Positions 41,053 through 51,929 of a DNA stretch of 64,000 nucleotides are shown one piece after another. Location of the stretch: assembly GCF_014356525.2 (NCBI RefSeq), contig NC_052505.1, positions 54,854,808 through 54,918,807 of the forward strand, written 5' to 3'. Numbering within the stretch: the stretch's first letter is position 1; every line of letters starts with the position of its first letter. Both the position numbers and the translations under genes were made by a program. The notes beneath the pieces were generated by a model that saw only the letters and a program-made list of their open reading frames with translations, did no database searches and had not been told where the DNA came from. This DNA is from Nilaparvata lugens. Lineage: Eukaryota > Arthropoda > Insecta > Hemiptera > Delphacidae.

Positions 41053-41743
41053 TGTTGGAGCCAGCTCTAGTTTTCATTTTTTGTTTTTGAATTGGACGCG
41101 CGCTCCTCGTTCAGTTCGTATTTCTTTCACTTGAGTGCGTTGCGCTCACTGCCGGTAGGTCTTTTTCAGTTCAGTCTCGCTTTGAAATAGCTTGCCTCGA
41201 GTCGGGAATTGGTAATTTTCGTCAATCATTCCCAGAAGAAAATCGTTCTTCAAATTATTATTTTTTCGTTAGTGTTAAATCGTACACCATAAACCTACGT
41301 TTGGAAGAGTGTTTGCCAAACTCCCTTTAGTTGGAAGTTTTAAACTATTATTTTTCGATTGGAAAGTTCACCGATCTATAGTCTTTAAAGACATTGTAAA
41401 TATCTCGTCAGAAATATATGTGCAACGTTATATGATGGAAGCCGAATTTACCAACAGTAGATGACAATTAAGCTTGCCTTTTCATCATCCTTGATTCATC
41501 TCCTACCTCGGGGACACCTGAATACCTTACCTGGGAGTTGTAAGCTTAATAATATAAATATTACATTAGGTACTCTGCAGATTTTCGGTGAGTTGTTCTT
41601 TTATATATTCATTGCATGTACTTGTTTCTGTAGAGATATCACTTGTTTCTTTTCTATTCAATACAGTCCACTTTACCTCAAAATTATTGATTACCACTTT
41701 AAAATCAATATAAATTTCTTAAAGTTGAACCTTAGAGTTTACA
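41053..41743 (+). repeat. BEL/Pao 3' LTR (691 bp)
   Basis: Same length and ends as the 5' LTR. The short open frame reading from it into the polymerase remnant is fortuitous. Confidence 0.95.
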
Positions 41744-41748
41744 CCTGT
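41744..41748. repeat. BEL target duplication CCTGT, right
   Basis: Identical to 34744-34748. Confidence 0.9.
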
Positions 41749-42486
41749 TGCAATCTTATTTTTGGCAAGACGATTCAATCTGTTCGCAAGCATATCAATG
41801 TTAAAATTATCACCGATGAAAAACGGTTAGATAAGTACATTTCAAATCTGTTATGCAAACGCTGGCAAATGATTAGTCCGAACGTGATCGCGGTTTTCTC
41901 TCACAAGTTGGAACTAAAAATGAACAAGCCTGTCTATTCCGGGTTTTCCGTACTGGTGTTGAGTAAATTCCATATGTACGATTTTTTCTATTGCAAATTA
42001 CAAAAAATTATACTGTGGGATCACGTAGAACTCTGTATGACCCATACCAATAGTTTTCTTTCAAATGTAAAAGTGGAAGACGTGTATCAGTTGATTAAAG
42101 AAAATTTGAACCTTTTTGACACTTGTAATTACCCTCCTTACCACCCATGCTTTTCCATGGAGAGAAATAAAGTTGTAGGAAAGTTCAAGGATGAGACAGC
42201 CTCAAAACCTGTCCATAAATTTGTAGGGCTTCGATCAAAACTTTACTCTTATTTGGTATGTAATGAGAATGAAGAACCTGTAAATAAATGTGTAGCAAAG
42301 GGTGTACAGAACAGAGTAAAATGTAGAAAACTTAATTTTAATTTATATAAGAAATCGCTGATTGAACGTTGTGAACACATTAAAAAATTTAATATGATGA
42401 GTCCTTATGACGATAAGAGATATATTGCTGAGAATGGTGTGAACACTTCACCTTTTGGACATTATAGAGTGCCAACAACGCTCTGA
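41744..42486 (+). pseudogene. polB: DNA polymerase B, C-terminal part
   Basis: Resumes exactly after the BEL target duplication with motif B (NLIFGKTIQSVRK), then the palm/thumb blocks KPVYSGFSVLVLSKFHMYDF and GKFKDETASK.VHKFVGLRSKLYS. Motif C, normally YTDTDS in this family, reads MTHTNS (42042-42053), so both metal-binding Asp positions are replaced by His and Asn. The remaining frame is open to TGA 42484-42486. The enzyme was already unable to work, or decayed independently of the insertion. The next gene, integrase, starts 66 bp downstream. Confidence 0.85.
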
Positions 42487-42552
42487 ACTGATTGCTCAGT
42501 ATGTCCTGCGATGACCATCCATCACCACTGTTTTTGATTTCGTGTTGTAAAT

Positions 42553-43407
42553 ATGAATATTATTAGATCTAAGATAGCATTAGAACTTCATAGTGTACCA
42601 CGCGTTAACTATCTCACTCGCAAATATGAGTTGAAAAGTGAAAAAGACTTGCTTCAAGCCGATCTCATCGAGATGAGCAGTTTATCACGTTCCAATAAAG
42701 GTTATAGGTATATCTTAGCTGTTATTAATTGTTTTTCAAAATTCGCATATTGTGTACCATTAAAAGACAAGTCAAGTCAATCTGTATTTGATGCACTCGA
42801 GCCAATTATTTCTTAAAATAAGGGAGTTGGGTTGTTTCAATCAGATCAGGGAACAGAATTCTTCAATTCAAAAGTTAAAGCGTTATTAGATAGATACAGT
42901 ATTAAACATTACCATGTTTTTAGCGATAAGAAAGCTTCCATAGTTCGAAGGTCTAATAGAACAATTATAGCAAAAATTTATAGATATCTAACTGAACGTG
43001 GAACCAGAAACTGGATATCGCAACTAGACAGTTTGGTTCGTGATTATAATGCAACAATGCACACTTCGATTAGAATGAAACCTGAAGATGTGAGGAAAAA
43101 AGATCATAATCGTGTTTTAATGTCTTCGAATTCTGCATTCAATAGCCAATATAAATTGAAAAATTCAAAACCTAAATTTAAGCTAGGAGATGTTGTACGA
43201 ATCTCAAAGAAAAGGGTTCTTTTCGATAAATCTTATAACATAAATTGGAGCGAAGAGTATTTTGTGATTCATTCTATATTCCCCTTTCAACCTGTAATGT
43301 ATAGCTTGCGAGATCTAAACGGAGAAGTAATTAGTGGTAGGTTTTACGGAGGAGAAATTAAAAAAAACAGAATTAAAGGAATCAGAGAGACAAGTATATC
43401 TGATTGA
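42553..43407 (+). pseudogene. Polinton-type integrase, one stop and changed catalytic Glu
   Basis: ATG 42553 (MNIIRSKIALELHSV). It shows the rve core: QADLIEM (first Asp, 42661-42663), NKGYRYILAVINCFSKFAY, then QSDQGTEFFN (second Asp, 42844-42846). The third catalytic position, 34 codons later in KASIV-x-R, is CGA (Arg, 42946-42948) where the family has Glu. A TAA at 42814-42816 separates the halves in the same frame. The C-terminal part (KFKLGDVVRISKKR, EEYFVI) matches the chromodomain-like tail of this family. Integrase inserts the linear element DNA; this copy is inactive on two counts. Confidence 0.85.
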
Positions 43408-43898
43408 AAAAATACTAATAACACCTAGTTATATTAGTAGAAGTCAACTATTAGATGAAAAATAATCTATTTTAATATCTCATTGTAATACATTCCATTC
43501 AGTGTAATATCACATTGAAATACATTCCATTCAGTGTAAATATGACAAAGATTTGGTGTAAATATAATACGTCTTTATCAAAAATGCTTCTCAGTTTCAT
43601 TTCAATCTGAAGTTTCATTTTCGTAATTTGCTAAGGCTTAGATGAGGGCGAGCAACAGATGCATTCTAGTAAAGAGGGTGCGGGAGAGAGAGGGAACGAT
43701 ATATTGAAGTGAGAAACTTCTATCTGTGCATTGCTGTGAAAGATGAGAGCGACAGCAAGCACCTGTCGACTGCATTCCGATGTCATAAGCTATACACACT
43801 CAGACATCCATGTGGTGTCTAGCGCTCAGCCTCCTCCTTGATAACTTACGAAAAATGATTAGTTCCTTATCAGATCACATGGTGTACACGTGTCTAAC
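43408..43898. other. Intergenic region with short tandem repeat
   Basis: Two ~33-bp copies of CATTGTAATACATTCCATTC-type sequence followed by AGTGTAA lie at about 43480-43545, then a GAGA-rich segment (43680-43710). Together these could hold the ATPase promoter; no clear TATA/initiator pair was found. Confidence 0.4.
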
Positions 43899-44582
43899 AT
43901 GAGTAATATCCTGATAGTTAATTTCGACAATGTTATAAGACAGAAAGAAATGCCAACATGGTGTAAAAATGGTAAGTTGTTACCCCATAATGCAAGGTTC
44001 CTTATAATAGGCTCTCCAGGCTGTGGCAAGACCAATTTGCTATTTAATTTAATTTTTTCAAAGAATGGGTTGAGATTTAAAACTATATACTTGCATACTA
44101 AAAGCGACTATCAAGATAAGTACTTGTTTTTGAGAAACGTCTTTTCAAAAATGAAGGATATTGAATTTCATATAAACAATAATTCTGAATCTATATCTCA
44201 TCACAACAAAATATCAGAATATTCTTTAGTTATATTTGACGACTTACAACTTAATCATGTACCTCAAATAAGAGGATATTTCACTATGGGACAACATCGT
44301 AATATTGACACTGCATATTTAATTCAGAGTTATGGAGCTACACAAAAACATTTCACTAGGGACAATGCAAATATGATTATAATCTTCAAGATAGATTTAT
44401 TGAGTCTGAAATTAATTCACAGAGATCATGTTGGAGAAGATATTTCTTATAAAGATTTCAGTAAACTTTGTCATGAAGTTTGGAATCGTAAACCTCATAA
44501 TTTTGTAACTATTATGACCGAGTGTGGAATTAATAGCGGCAAGTACCGAGATTCGCTCAATACGTTTCTTACCGTTAAGTAG
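43899..44582 (+). CDS. FtsK/HerA-type genome packaging ATPase
   Basis: About 227 residues from ATG 43899; the open frame extends three codons further up to a GTG. Walker A is GSPGCGKTN near residue 33, Walker B is LVIFDDLQ, and the sensor-like block HRNIDTAYLIQSYGAT follows. All hallmark residues are present and the frame is intact. In Polintons and related viruses this A32-like ATPase pumps DNA into capsids. It sits between integrase and the DUF8207-like gene in the plus-strand module. Confidence 0.85.
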   Translation: MSNILIVNFDNVIRQKEMPTWCKNGKLLPHNARFLIIGSPGCGKTNLLFNLIFSKNGLRFKTIYLHTKSDYQDKYLFLRNVFSKMKDIEFHINNNSESISHHNKISEYSLVIFDDLQLNHVPQIRGYFTMGQHRNIDTAYLIQSYGATQKHFTRDNANMIIIFKIDLLSLKLIHRDHVGEDISYKDFSKLCHEVWNRKPHNFVTIMTECGINSGKYRDSLNTFLTVK

Positions 44583-44603
44583 AGATTAATTCTTTGTGCA
44601 GTC

Positions 44604-45541
44604 ATGTTGTCTAAGACACGCAGCAGAAAGCTGGATAAAAAGAACGTTGGGTTAATCGATAAGATTAGGAAATTGAGAAAAGTAATCAGCGACAAGCATA
44701 AAAGCTTAGCCTAGTTAATTTTGAAAAACGATCAGAGGTATACGCTCTATGGGAAAATGCTCTCACCGTTGATAGAGCCCATAATTGACTGGGGAAAAAC
44801 AAATCTAGTTTTCACTCTAATCATGGTGTAAAACCAAAAAAGGAGGAAGAAGTAAAAGAGGAAGAAGAGAGCATGGAGATTGATGATGAGGAGTCGAGTT
44901 ATGATGAAAGCTATGGGAGTCAACAGGCAATCTTTTAAGCTCAACTAAATTTGAAAACAGTTTACTTGGTTCCAGTAAAAACGATGAGGTGCTGTCACAA
45001 TATCTAAAAACGTTTCATGCGGAAAAATTGAATAATTCAATTAGTTATGGAATTTCATACAATTCTAAAGATGATGTGTATTATATTGGAAATCAGCAAG
45101 TAATATTCCATAATGGTTATATAGATATTTATAATGAAAGATTTTGTTTAACACATGGTCTACTCGAGTTATTATTCAGTTCAAGACCGAATTCGAATCT
45201 TTATAATCAGAGAGATCTGGATAAGTATAAAAAAATCTTAACACTTACAGGCATACATTTAGATCGAATAGGGTATGTTAAACGAAATCAGGGAATTAAA
45301 TCGCAAATGATTCAGAAGTTATTTCCCAGTAAAAAAAATTAGTAAAAAGAAGGGATGGGGTTTATTGAAGTTTGCAAAAAATAATTCTCATGATAGAATT
45401 TATCAATACTTCGATAATTTTGACAAATTAGTGGAAAGATTAAATTTACTCTATTCCTCAAAAGCTTCTGGCAACACTGGACATGATGTTGAGATCGCCT
45501 CTATAATTGAAGAGCTAAAGGGAGCAAAACTAATTGTTTAG
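44604..45541 (+). pseudogene. DUF8207-like Polinton-associated protein, broken
   Basis: Starts ATG 44604 with a Lys/Arg-rich coiled segment (KIRKLRKVISDKHKS), stopped by TAG 44712-44714. The central domain (44989-45342) reads ISYGISYNSKDDVYYIGNQ, then LTHGLLELLFSSRPNS and YKKILTLTGIH. The C-terminal block after a frame change near 45340 reads KLVERLNLLYSSKASGNTG and IASIIEELKGAKLI, to a TAG at 45539-45541. These blocks in this order match a protein widespread in insect Polinton-like loci. Its function is unknown to me; the coiled start and conserved C-terminus suggest a structural or scaffolding role. A further frame change lies near 44938. Confidence 0.6.
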
Positions 45542-45548
45542 TGTTACG

Positions 45549-46550
45549 ATGACTCTGCATCGACTCGGTCGGATTGATACACCTACTAACGCTAATCTTA
45601 CATGCGATATTGACTCGATAACACAGAAAATAATCGAATTGATAAATCAACAAGGAATCAGCGAAGCTGTGAAATTTTATTTAGATTCACAAATTACCAA
45701 ACTCGTTTCGGAAAATACTAAGAATATCTGTGTGAGCATAATTGAAAGAGAACATATTAAAAGTTCATTACAAAATTTTAGCGCCAATATCGATAAAGCT
45801 ATTGCAGAGACAACTCTAACTTTAGAATCTGCTCTAGGAGAAGTGAAAACTTTAACAGACAGCTTTTCATCCCAGTTGAACAGTATTAACAACGATAAAG
45901 TTGATAAAGGTTATTTAGATGAGAAATTAAAAGCCATATCAGATAAAATTAAGAATTTGGAGGTGCTAGACAGAAACTACCTCAATACTAAAATAAAACA
46001 GCTTAGTACAGAAATTTTTACTAAAGTAAATGAAACACACCCATCGCCAATTGATAAGCAATATTTAGAATCTACTTTGCAGAAATTGACTGGTTCTTCA
46101 TTAACAAAGGAAGAGTTTGAGAAACGATTATCTGAAATGGCGAGTGCAATAAAAGCTAATATTATGGACGGTATTGAACAATTCATTACAAAAGATGCTA
46201 TTGCTATTCTGATTAGTCAAATTGCAGAAAAGTATGCAACTAAAAATGATATAGGAGATTTTATCAAGAGAAACGAGATGGAAGTCGCTGTGAAAAGCGT
46301 TTGTGATGAAATAGCTGAGGCAATTGAAAATTTGGAAGAGGGATCTGTTATGAGACTGCAATGTTTGGCTGCATTCATAGATTATCTTAATTTATTCATC
46401 CACAGGGTAGCTTACGATATCATGTCTGGATATGCATGTGTGAGCTTTAATATGAATTGGATAGAAGCTAAGCAGCATAACCTTTCATAAAATCAGGTAG
46501 CCAAAATTATCACAACCAAAATGGGTCTAGCCCAGTACAAAGGGGTTTGA
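45549..46550 (+). pseudogene. Coiled-coil fibre-like protein, stop near the C-terminus
   Basis: About 313 residues from ATG 45549 to TAA 46488-46490, then in frame to TGA 46548-46550. The sequence is dominated by heptad-like repeats with recurring phrases (YLDEKLKAISDKIKNL, YLNTKIKQLSTEIF, YLESTLQKLTGSSL), an elongated trimer-like design such as viral fibres use. The C-terminal block FIHRVAYDIM...SFNMNWIEAKQHNLS is conserved in the copy at 60782-61195, where it continues without the TAA. No signal peptide or membrane span is seen. A receptor-binding or tail-like role is inferred from architecture only. Confidence 0.55.
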
Positions 46551-47480
46551 AATGAGGGGTATTTTGGCAAGATGAACGAAAAAGGAAGGTCCTATGCACC
46601 TTTTTGATATTATTTCTTCAAATGAAAAATGAGTTTTGTGGGTTGTCAAAACTCCCCCTGAAAGAGAACTATTCATTTTATCCTATCTTTTAGTAAAATA
46701 ACAATGATTTCTGCATTGAATAACACCTATCTTGCCAACAAGAATCGAATCTTTGTGAATTTGGATATGACCTACACTTTAGATTCATTTAATTCAATTA
46801 ATAAATCCATGGAAATTGAAGTACTATTTTCAGTTAGTTGATGATTGATTGATGAAATTGATTATCAATAGAGAAAATGATTATAATTTTATCAATACAT
46901 AATTAGTTGAATGAATTCAACTAATGAAATCGATGTAGGTACTGAGTTCTTGGTCAACAATAATTCAATATTGGTATTTATCCAATCATTTTTTTTCAAA
47001 AGTTATTTCATTTGAGTTAGAAAATATTTATAAGCTCCTATCAATTTATCATTCGTAACAATGAATTCTTCAAAACATGAATTTGATCAAATAAAAAATT
47101 GCCCATACTTCTGTATTCATGTTCGCATATTTTCAAATTCTGATGGATAGCCAAAATATTGTGGAGCGAGCTGCACGGCGAATATTGTAATCGAGGGCTC
47201 TGATTGGCTGAAAAGTTCAGCATTTGGAGTGAGGTGAGGCGAGCAGTTAGAACAGAGGCAAGCGGCATGACGAATGGTTCAGAGTGCGGTATGGCGAATG
47301 ATTAACAGCTGATTTTCAACATTATGAAACATAAGCTCATGTTTGTTGAAAGGCAAGATGTTTGGAGGAATGCACGGTTTGCTGCGCAGTTCAAGGTTCG
47401 GTTCGGCATGTGTGGACGCACCTTTAGTTGTTACAGGGCATTTATACAGATCACAGGCCAAAGCAACATAATAATCTATC
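46551..47480. other. No gene recognised
   Basis: AT-rich flank after the element. Short ORFs (47041-47268) have no recognisable content. The right terminal repeat of the Polinton-like element was expected here but not found. Confidence 0.4.
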
Positions 47481-47582
47481 TTCTTCTTCTTTTTCTTCTT
47501 ATGCTTCTTCTTCTTCTCTTCTTCTTCTTCTTCTTCTTCTTCTTCTTCTTCTTCTTCTTTTCTTCTTCTTCTTCTTCTTCTT
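47481..47582 (-). repeat. (GAA)n microsatellite
   Basis: About 100 bp of TTC/CTT triplets on the plus strand (GAA on minus). Similar tracts occur at 21588-22026 and 59158-59325. Confidence 0.9.
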
Positions 47583-47614
47583 ATTCTACCTATATCTAAA
47601 AGGTTAAGCCCCGA

Positions 47615-48040
47615 CAAACTGGAATCACACCACAGCCCAAACTACTAAGCCTAAAAACTTGAAATTTCGCACAATTGTTTATTGTAGCCTCAAAACATCC
47701 ACTACAAAAGGATTTTCAGAAATCTGCCTACCCTGAGGGAGCTGGGCCCCCCAAAATTATCACTTTTCAACCGTTCATTGCACAGCAAAGTCATGAGGAA
47801 CTTTTCCGTTCAGGTACAAAAAAAATCAGATCTATGCAGAAAAATTCCAATCAGGAGCAAAGGGGGTTCAGGAGAAGGCACTTTTCGAAAATTTTGAAAT
47901 AAAATCACACTACAGCTCAAACTAATTGGCCTACAGACTTTAAACTTTGCACAAATATTCTTCAAAAATGCTAGATGCACACTAAGAATGGATTTTGAGA
48001 TATTTTGCCTCTAAGGATTTCGAAGGATGAAAAAGGATCC
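47615..48040. repeat. Two diverged copies of a ~280-bp unit
   Basis: ATCACACCACAGCCCAAACT at ~47626 and ATCACACTACAGCTCAAACT at ~47903 start two similar stretches (AAACTTGAAATTTCGCACAA versus AAACTTTGCACAA). It is a dispersed or tandem repeat without a gene. Confidence 0.6.
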
Positions 48041-48440
48041 TATTAAGTAAGCTTATGGTAAGGTGAACTCCATATGGAACTGAGATAATTGACACATGAT
48101 ATTCTAACATATGTTGTGATCATTGGAAAGCTTGAAACAATTTCATCGATTAGCTGATCGAATTGATTTTGCATTGATTGAGAGCGCGAGCTTACCACGT
48201 GTTTGTTCCATCGTTTTATGCTCGGCAAGTTCAGTTTGCGCCTTCTATCAGCTGTATATGGAGTCTCATACACTCTGATTAGAACAGAGCACAAAGGTTT
48301 TCTTGGTTAGGAGTTTGTTGATAATTCTTTTTTCAAATTCTAATTTTATTGCCATCAAAAATCACATTGAAAACTTCCTTAATAGACAACAAGATTACAG
48401 AAACAAAATGTCAAACATGTACCTACATTTATTTATTTGT

Positions 48441-50010
48441 AGCTGAATTGTTTGGGGACTAGTTTTTGAAAAATATAATATGCTGGATTCATATGGAAAA
48501 ATATCTGAAAAATTGAATAAAACTAGTCTGGAATCTGTAGTGTGAGTAGTTTTTGAGAAAAAAGTTGAAATATGCAAAAAATCTAAGTAGAAAAACACAG
48601 ACTTCTATGTTTGATGCCCAATAACTTTCTTTAATGACCAGCAAACCAATAATTTTTCGCAATAAAAATTGTAGAAAATTCAATTCTGAAAAGAATGATG
48701 TAAGCTGTGTTAACTTAATTCGAATAAAAGTTGGATAAAATGTGTTCTCATGTAGTACATTACACCACAAAATTTGCTGTTTTATGAGGAGAGAACTAAT
48801 AACTCATAAGTTGTAGCTGATTGCAAATAAAATATTCGGTTTTTTATGGAAAGTTTTATTTTATATGAAGGTAGCATATCTAAATGACATTAAACTTATA
48901 CCAAAAGACTAGTAGACTATGCCATTAAGCCTGGGAGGAAGCTTGAACAGGAGTGGATGATCTCCTATGATTCCTGCCCAAATGTTTACTGAAAACTGAT
49001 GTTGTGGAAGATTGAGATTGATGGCATGAGGATTCTCAGCTGCCCAAATATGTTAGTTGTGGACGTTAACGATAGCTGTTCATCAACCATTTTCCATTGC
49101 CACGAGACTGTATTCCTCGTGCTGGTATTTGCCAATGGTTTTTAGTAAAACTTGTTTACCCAAACTTTTTAACAACCATTTATTTACCGACGTACACTTT
49201 ACAAGAACAGCTATCGTTAACGTCCACAACTAACATTTTTGGGCAGCTGAGAATCCTCATGCCATCAATCCCAATCTTCCACGACATCAGTTTTCAGTAA
49301 ACATTTGGGCAGGAATCATAGGAGATCATCTACTTCTGTTCAAGCTTCCACCCAGGCTTAATGGCATAGTCTACTAGTCTTTTGGTATAAGTTCAATGTC
49401 ATTTAGATATGCTACCTTCATATAAAATAAAAATTTCCATAAAAAACCGAATATTTTATTTGCAATCAGCTACAACTTATGAGTTATTAGTTCTCTCCTC
49501 ATAAAACAGCAAATTTTTGTGGTGTAATGTACAACATTAGATTACATTTTATCCAACTTTTATTCGAATTTAGTTTACACAGCTAACATTATTCTTTTCA
49601 GAATTGAATTCTCTACAATTTTTATTGCGAAAAATTATTCGTTTACTGGTCATTAAAGAAAGTTATTGGGCATTAAACGTAGAAGTCTGTGTTTTTCTAC
49701 TTGAATTTTCTGCATATTTCAACTTTTTTCTCAAAAACTACTCACACTACAGCTTCCAGACTTGTTTTATTCAGCTTTTCAGATATTTTCCCCTATGAAT
49801 TCAGCATAAGTTTTCCAAAAACAAGTCCCCAAACAATCCAGCATCGGTGTATTTCAGCAGAGGAACTGAATTCCGGGCGAAATCTTTCACCCTGTATAGC
49901 TTGCTAATGAAGCGTTTATGGATATATGTTTATGAGAACTTTTTTTTCTCATTTTTACCTCTACTATCACGTATCAAATTATTTTACCATAATTATGAAT
50001 CACCCTGTAT
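48441..50010. repeat. Large foldback (palindromic) element in env copy 2
   Basis: Arms 48441-49081 and 49205-49843 are inverse copies around a ~123-bp centre. The right arm continues to 50010, ending ATGAATCACCCTGTAT against env. The left arm lacks this outer ~165 bp, so it is truncated at 48441. Related single arms lie at 2610-3106 and 10800-11320. No transposase is seen. ORFs of 60-90 codons here (e.g. FLLRKIIGLLVIKE...) are repeat-borne and mirrored. Confidence 0.85.
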
Positions 50011-51216
50011 GACTGATAATGGTAGTAAAGCAAGAGATATAGTTAACTATTTGAAATGTATTAATCATACTAGGAATGTAATAGAAGATAAGTTTGATAT
50101 CATGAGTGAGACTAGTGATAAGAGATCTGAAAGAGGACTATTGAATGGCATAGGAGCCGCAAAAAAATTTATTACTGGAAATTTGGACTTGTATAATGGT
50201 GAAAGATACAATTATTCACTTGAACATTTGAAAACTTATCAAAACAGTTTGATTGATCACATATCAGCCCAATATTCATTGAGTTCAGAACTTATTGCTG
50301 AATTTAATCAGACGTTGAACATTGTTAATTATAATTTTAATGGGTTGGAGAATAAATTTAAATTTGTAAATGATAAACTTAGCGACTATGTAGAACTAGA
50401 GAAATTTAGAGATTTGCTGAACCAGTTGAATATTCTATATAACATTGTATTAAGTTTGATCCAAGACATTGAAAACTCTTTAACATTCTGCAAATTGAAA
50501 GTTTAACATCCTAGCATTATTTCAACTGAAGAATTCTATTATCATATATCCAAGATTGCTGGTTACTATCAGAATAAATTACCATTGAAACCTTAATTGG
50601 AAAATATGTGGGAATTCGGAAATTTGATAAATGTAAACTGTACATCTGAAGAAATCATTTATTTTCTGAACTTACCAATCGTAGATGAATCAAATCATAA
50701 CTTATATAAGTTGTTTTCCATACCTAGTATGTTTCAAAATGGATATGTAACTATTATTCCTAAGGTCAGATACTTACTCAAGTCAAACGATAATTATAAT
50801 AAAAAAGAAATATCAATTGAAGGTCTTACTAGTGAATGCACTAGAAAAACAAGATCAAATTTCATTTGTTCTGTAGAAAGTTTATGTAATGACAAATTGA
50901 AATGTGAAAAAGAAATTCAAAAGACAATGAAGCATAATCAGGAATTACATCAAACTGTAAATATAGTAAGATGAAAATAGGTAATAGTATTGTAAAATGG
51001 ATTCCAGAATTGAATAGCTATTTGTGTATCCTTCCAAATGAAGAAAACATAAAAATTGACAAGCAAGCAGAAACGATAACAAAATCAGTAAAAGGAGTTT
51101 ATTAAATTAATAGCAACAACAATACATATTATTATAATGGTAAAATACTTAATCATTTGTCTGAATCAAAATATCGACCCAAGTTATTGAACCTAGACAA
51201 CGTTATCAATAGTATG
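50011..51216 (+). pseudogene. env: Errantivirus-like env, copy 2 (central part)
   Basis: Same family as 1037-3338. It has a GLLNGIG block after a changed cleavage region (KRSER instead of KRSKR), the long helical part (QTLNIVNYNFNGLENKF), and the disulphide-rich C-terminal half. Stops are at 50504-50506, 50594-50596 and ~51103. The N-terminus is cut by the foldback element. The gene is interrupted at 51216 by the old BEL element and resumes at 55718. It is too damaged to encode a fusion protein. Confidence 0.8.
51212..51216. repeat. Target duplication GTATG, left
   Basis: GTATG before the LTR start TGTTAAG; repeated at 55718-55722. The uninterrupted env copy 1 has one GTATG-equivalent at this point. 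Confidence 0.85.
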
Positions 51217-51467
51217 TGTTAAGAATACTCAAGAGACAAGAAAGACAGAATTGTTCATGCAGTCCCCTTCCCCCACTTAACACTCATTGCTGTTGGAGAA
51301 GAAGGCTTCTTCCTCCACAACCTCAGTCTTCAGCACTCGGCTGACCCATAAACATCTCTCGTGAGTATAGCTGAAAAGCTCTCTTTTTTGTTACTTTCAC
51401 ACAGCTCATATCATACATGCTAACCAGTTCTAAATTCTCGGTCCTCCTAGCTCTCATAGAATTACCA
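51217..51467 (+). repeat. Old BEL/Pao 5' LTR (251 bp)
   Basis: TGTTAAGAATACTC ... TAGAATTACCA. Similar to 55466-55717 with scattered changes and a 1-bp length difference. Confidence 0.85.
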
Positions 51468-51929
51468 AACTTGGTCCTCCAGGCCGGATTTTCGGTACTA
51501 CTGCCTATGGAAAAAAGGAAGAAACTATTCTCTGGTGTATGAACTGGTTCCCTATAGTTCGCGTTTCGTTTTAAAATTGGTTTGCTAGAGCTGTGTGAAC
51601 GCGTGTGCTCTGTGCTCAGTGTTTGAACTCTCAAAAAGCCGAAAACTTCTTATCTCTCGAAGTTCTCACTTTCTATTTTTTTCGATTTCCTTGATTTCGT
51701 GTTCGTATTGAGTGACGCCATCTGCCATTTTTGTTGTTTGTTGCATTGTGCTTGTGACAATCCTACAATCTATAAGTTATAAACTGCATGTTTTATCGCA
51801 ACCGCAATGGTTCTTCAAGAATTATTCACCTTGAATTCAAACTTCAGTTATTGCGCAGATCTACCATGCAATCTCAACCACGCCTACGCAGTCACGTGAA
51901 GACCAGTTGGATCTCTATTCACCCAGTCT

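Larger units (their letters stand above)
34749..41743 (+). mobile_element. Intact BEL/Pao LTR retrotransposon
   Basis: A 6,995-bp element with two 691-bp LTRs, a 5-bp target duplication CCTGT, and one uninterrupted polyprotein. A G-run ending in A directly before the 3' LTR acts as polypurine tract. The high LTR similarity and the open frame show a recent insertion. It splits the polymerase gene of the Polinton-like element at 34748/41744. Confidence 0.95.
23849..46550. mobile_element. Polinton/Maverick or adintovirus-like element (with BEL insertion)
   Basis: About 15.7 kb without the 7-kb BEL insertion. It encodes the family's diagnostic set: protein-primed DNA polymerase B, retrovirus-type integrase, FtsK/HerA-type packaging ATPase, adenain-type protease, and major and minor capsid proteins. 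A parvovirus-VP1-like PLA2, a basic core-like protein and BIR/IAP proteins are added. Virion genes are on the minus strand in the left half and replication genes on the plus strand in the right half. Terminal repeats and target duplications were not located, so the outer limits are those of the last recognised genes. Many replication genes are broken, so this is an endogenous, decayed copy. Confidence 0.8.

Noticed and set aside
41461..41743. N-terminal extension fusing BEL LTR sequence to the polymerase C-terminus
   Set aside because: The fusion is only an accident of the insertion; the LTR half has no coding function and the same ORF start occurs in the 5' LTR.
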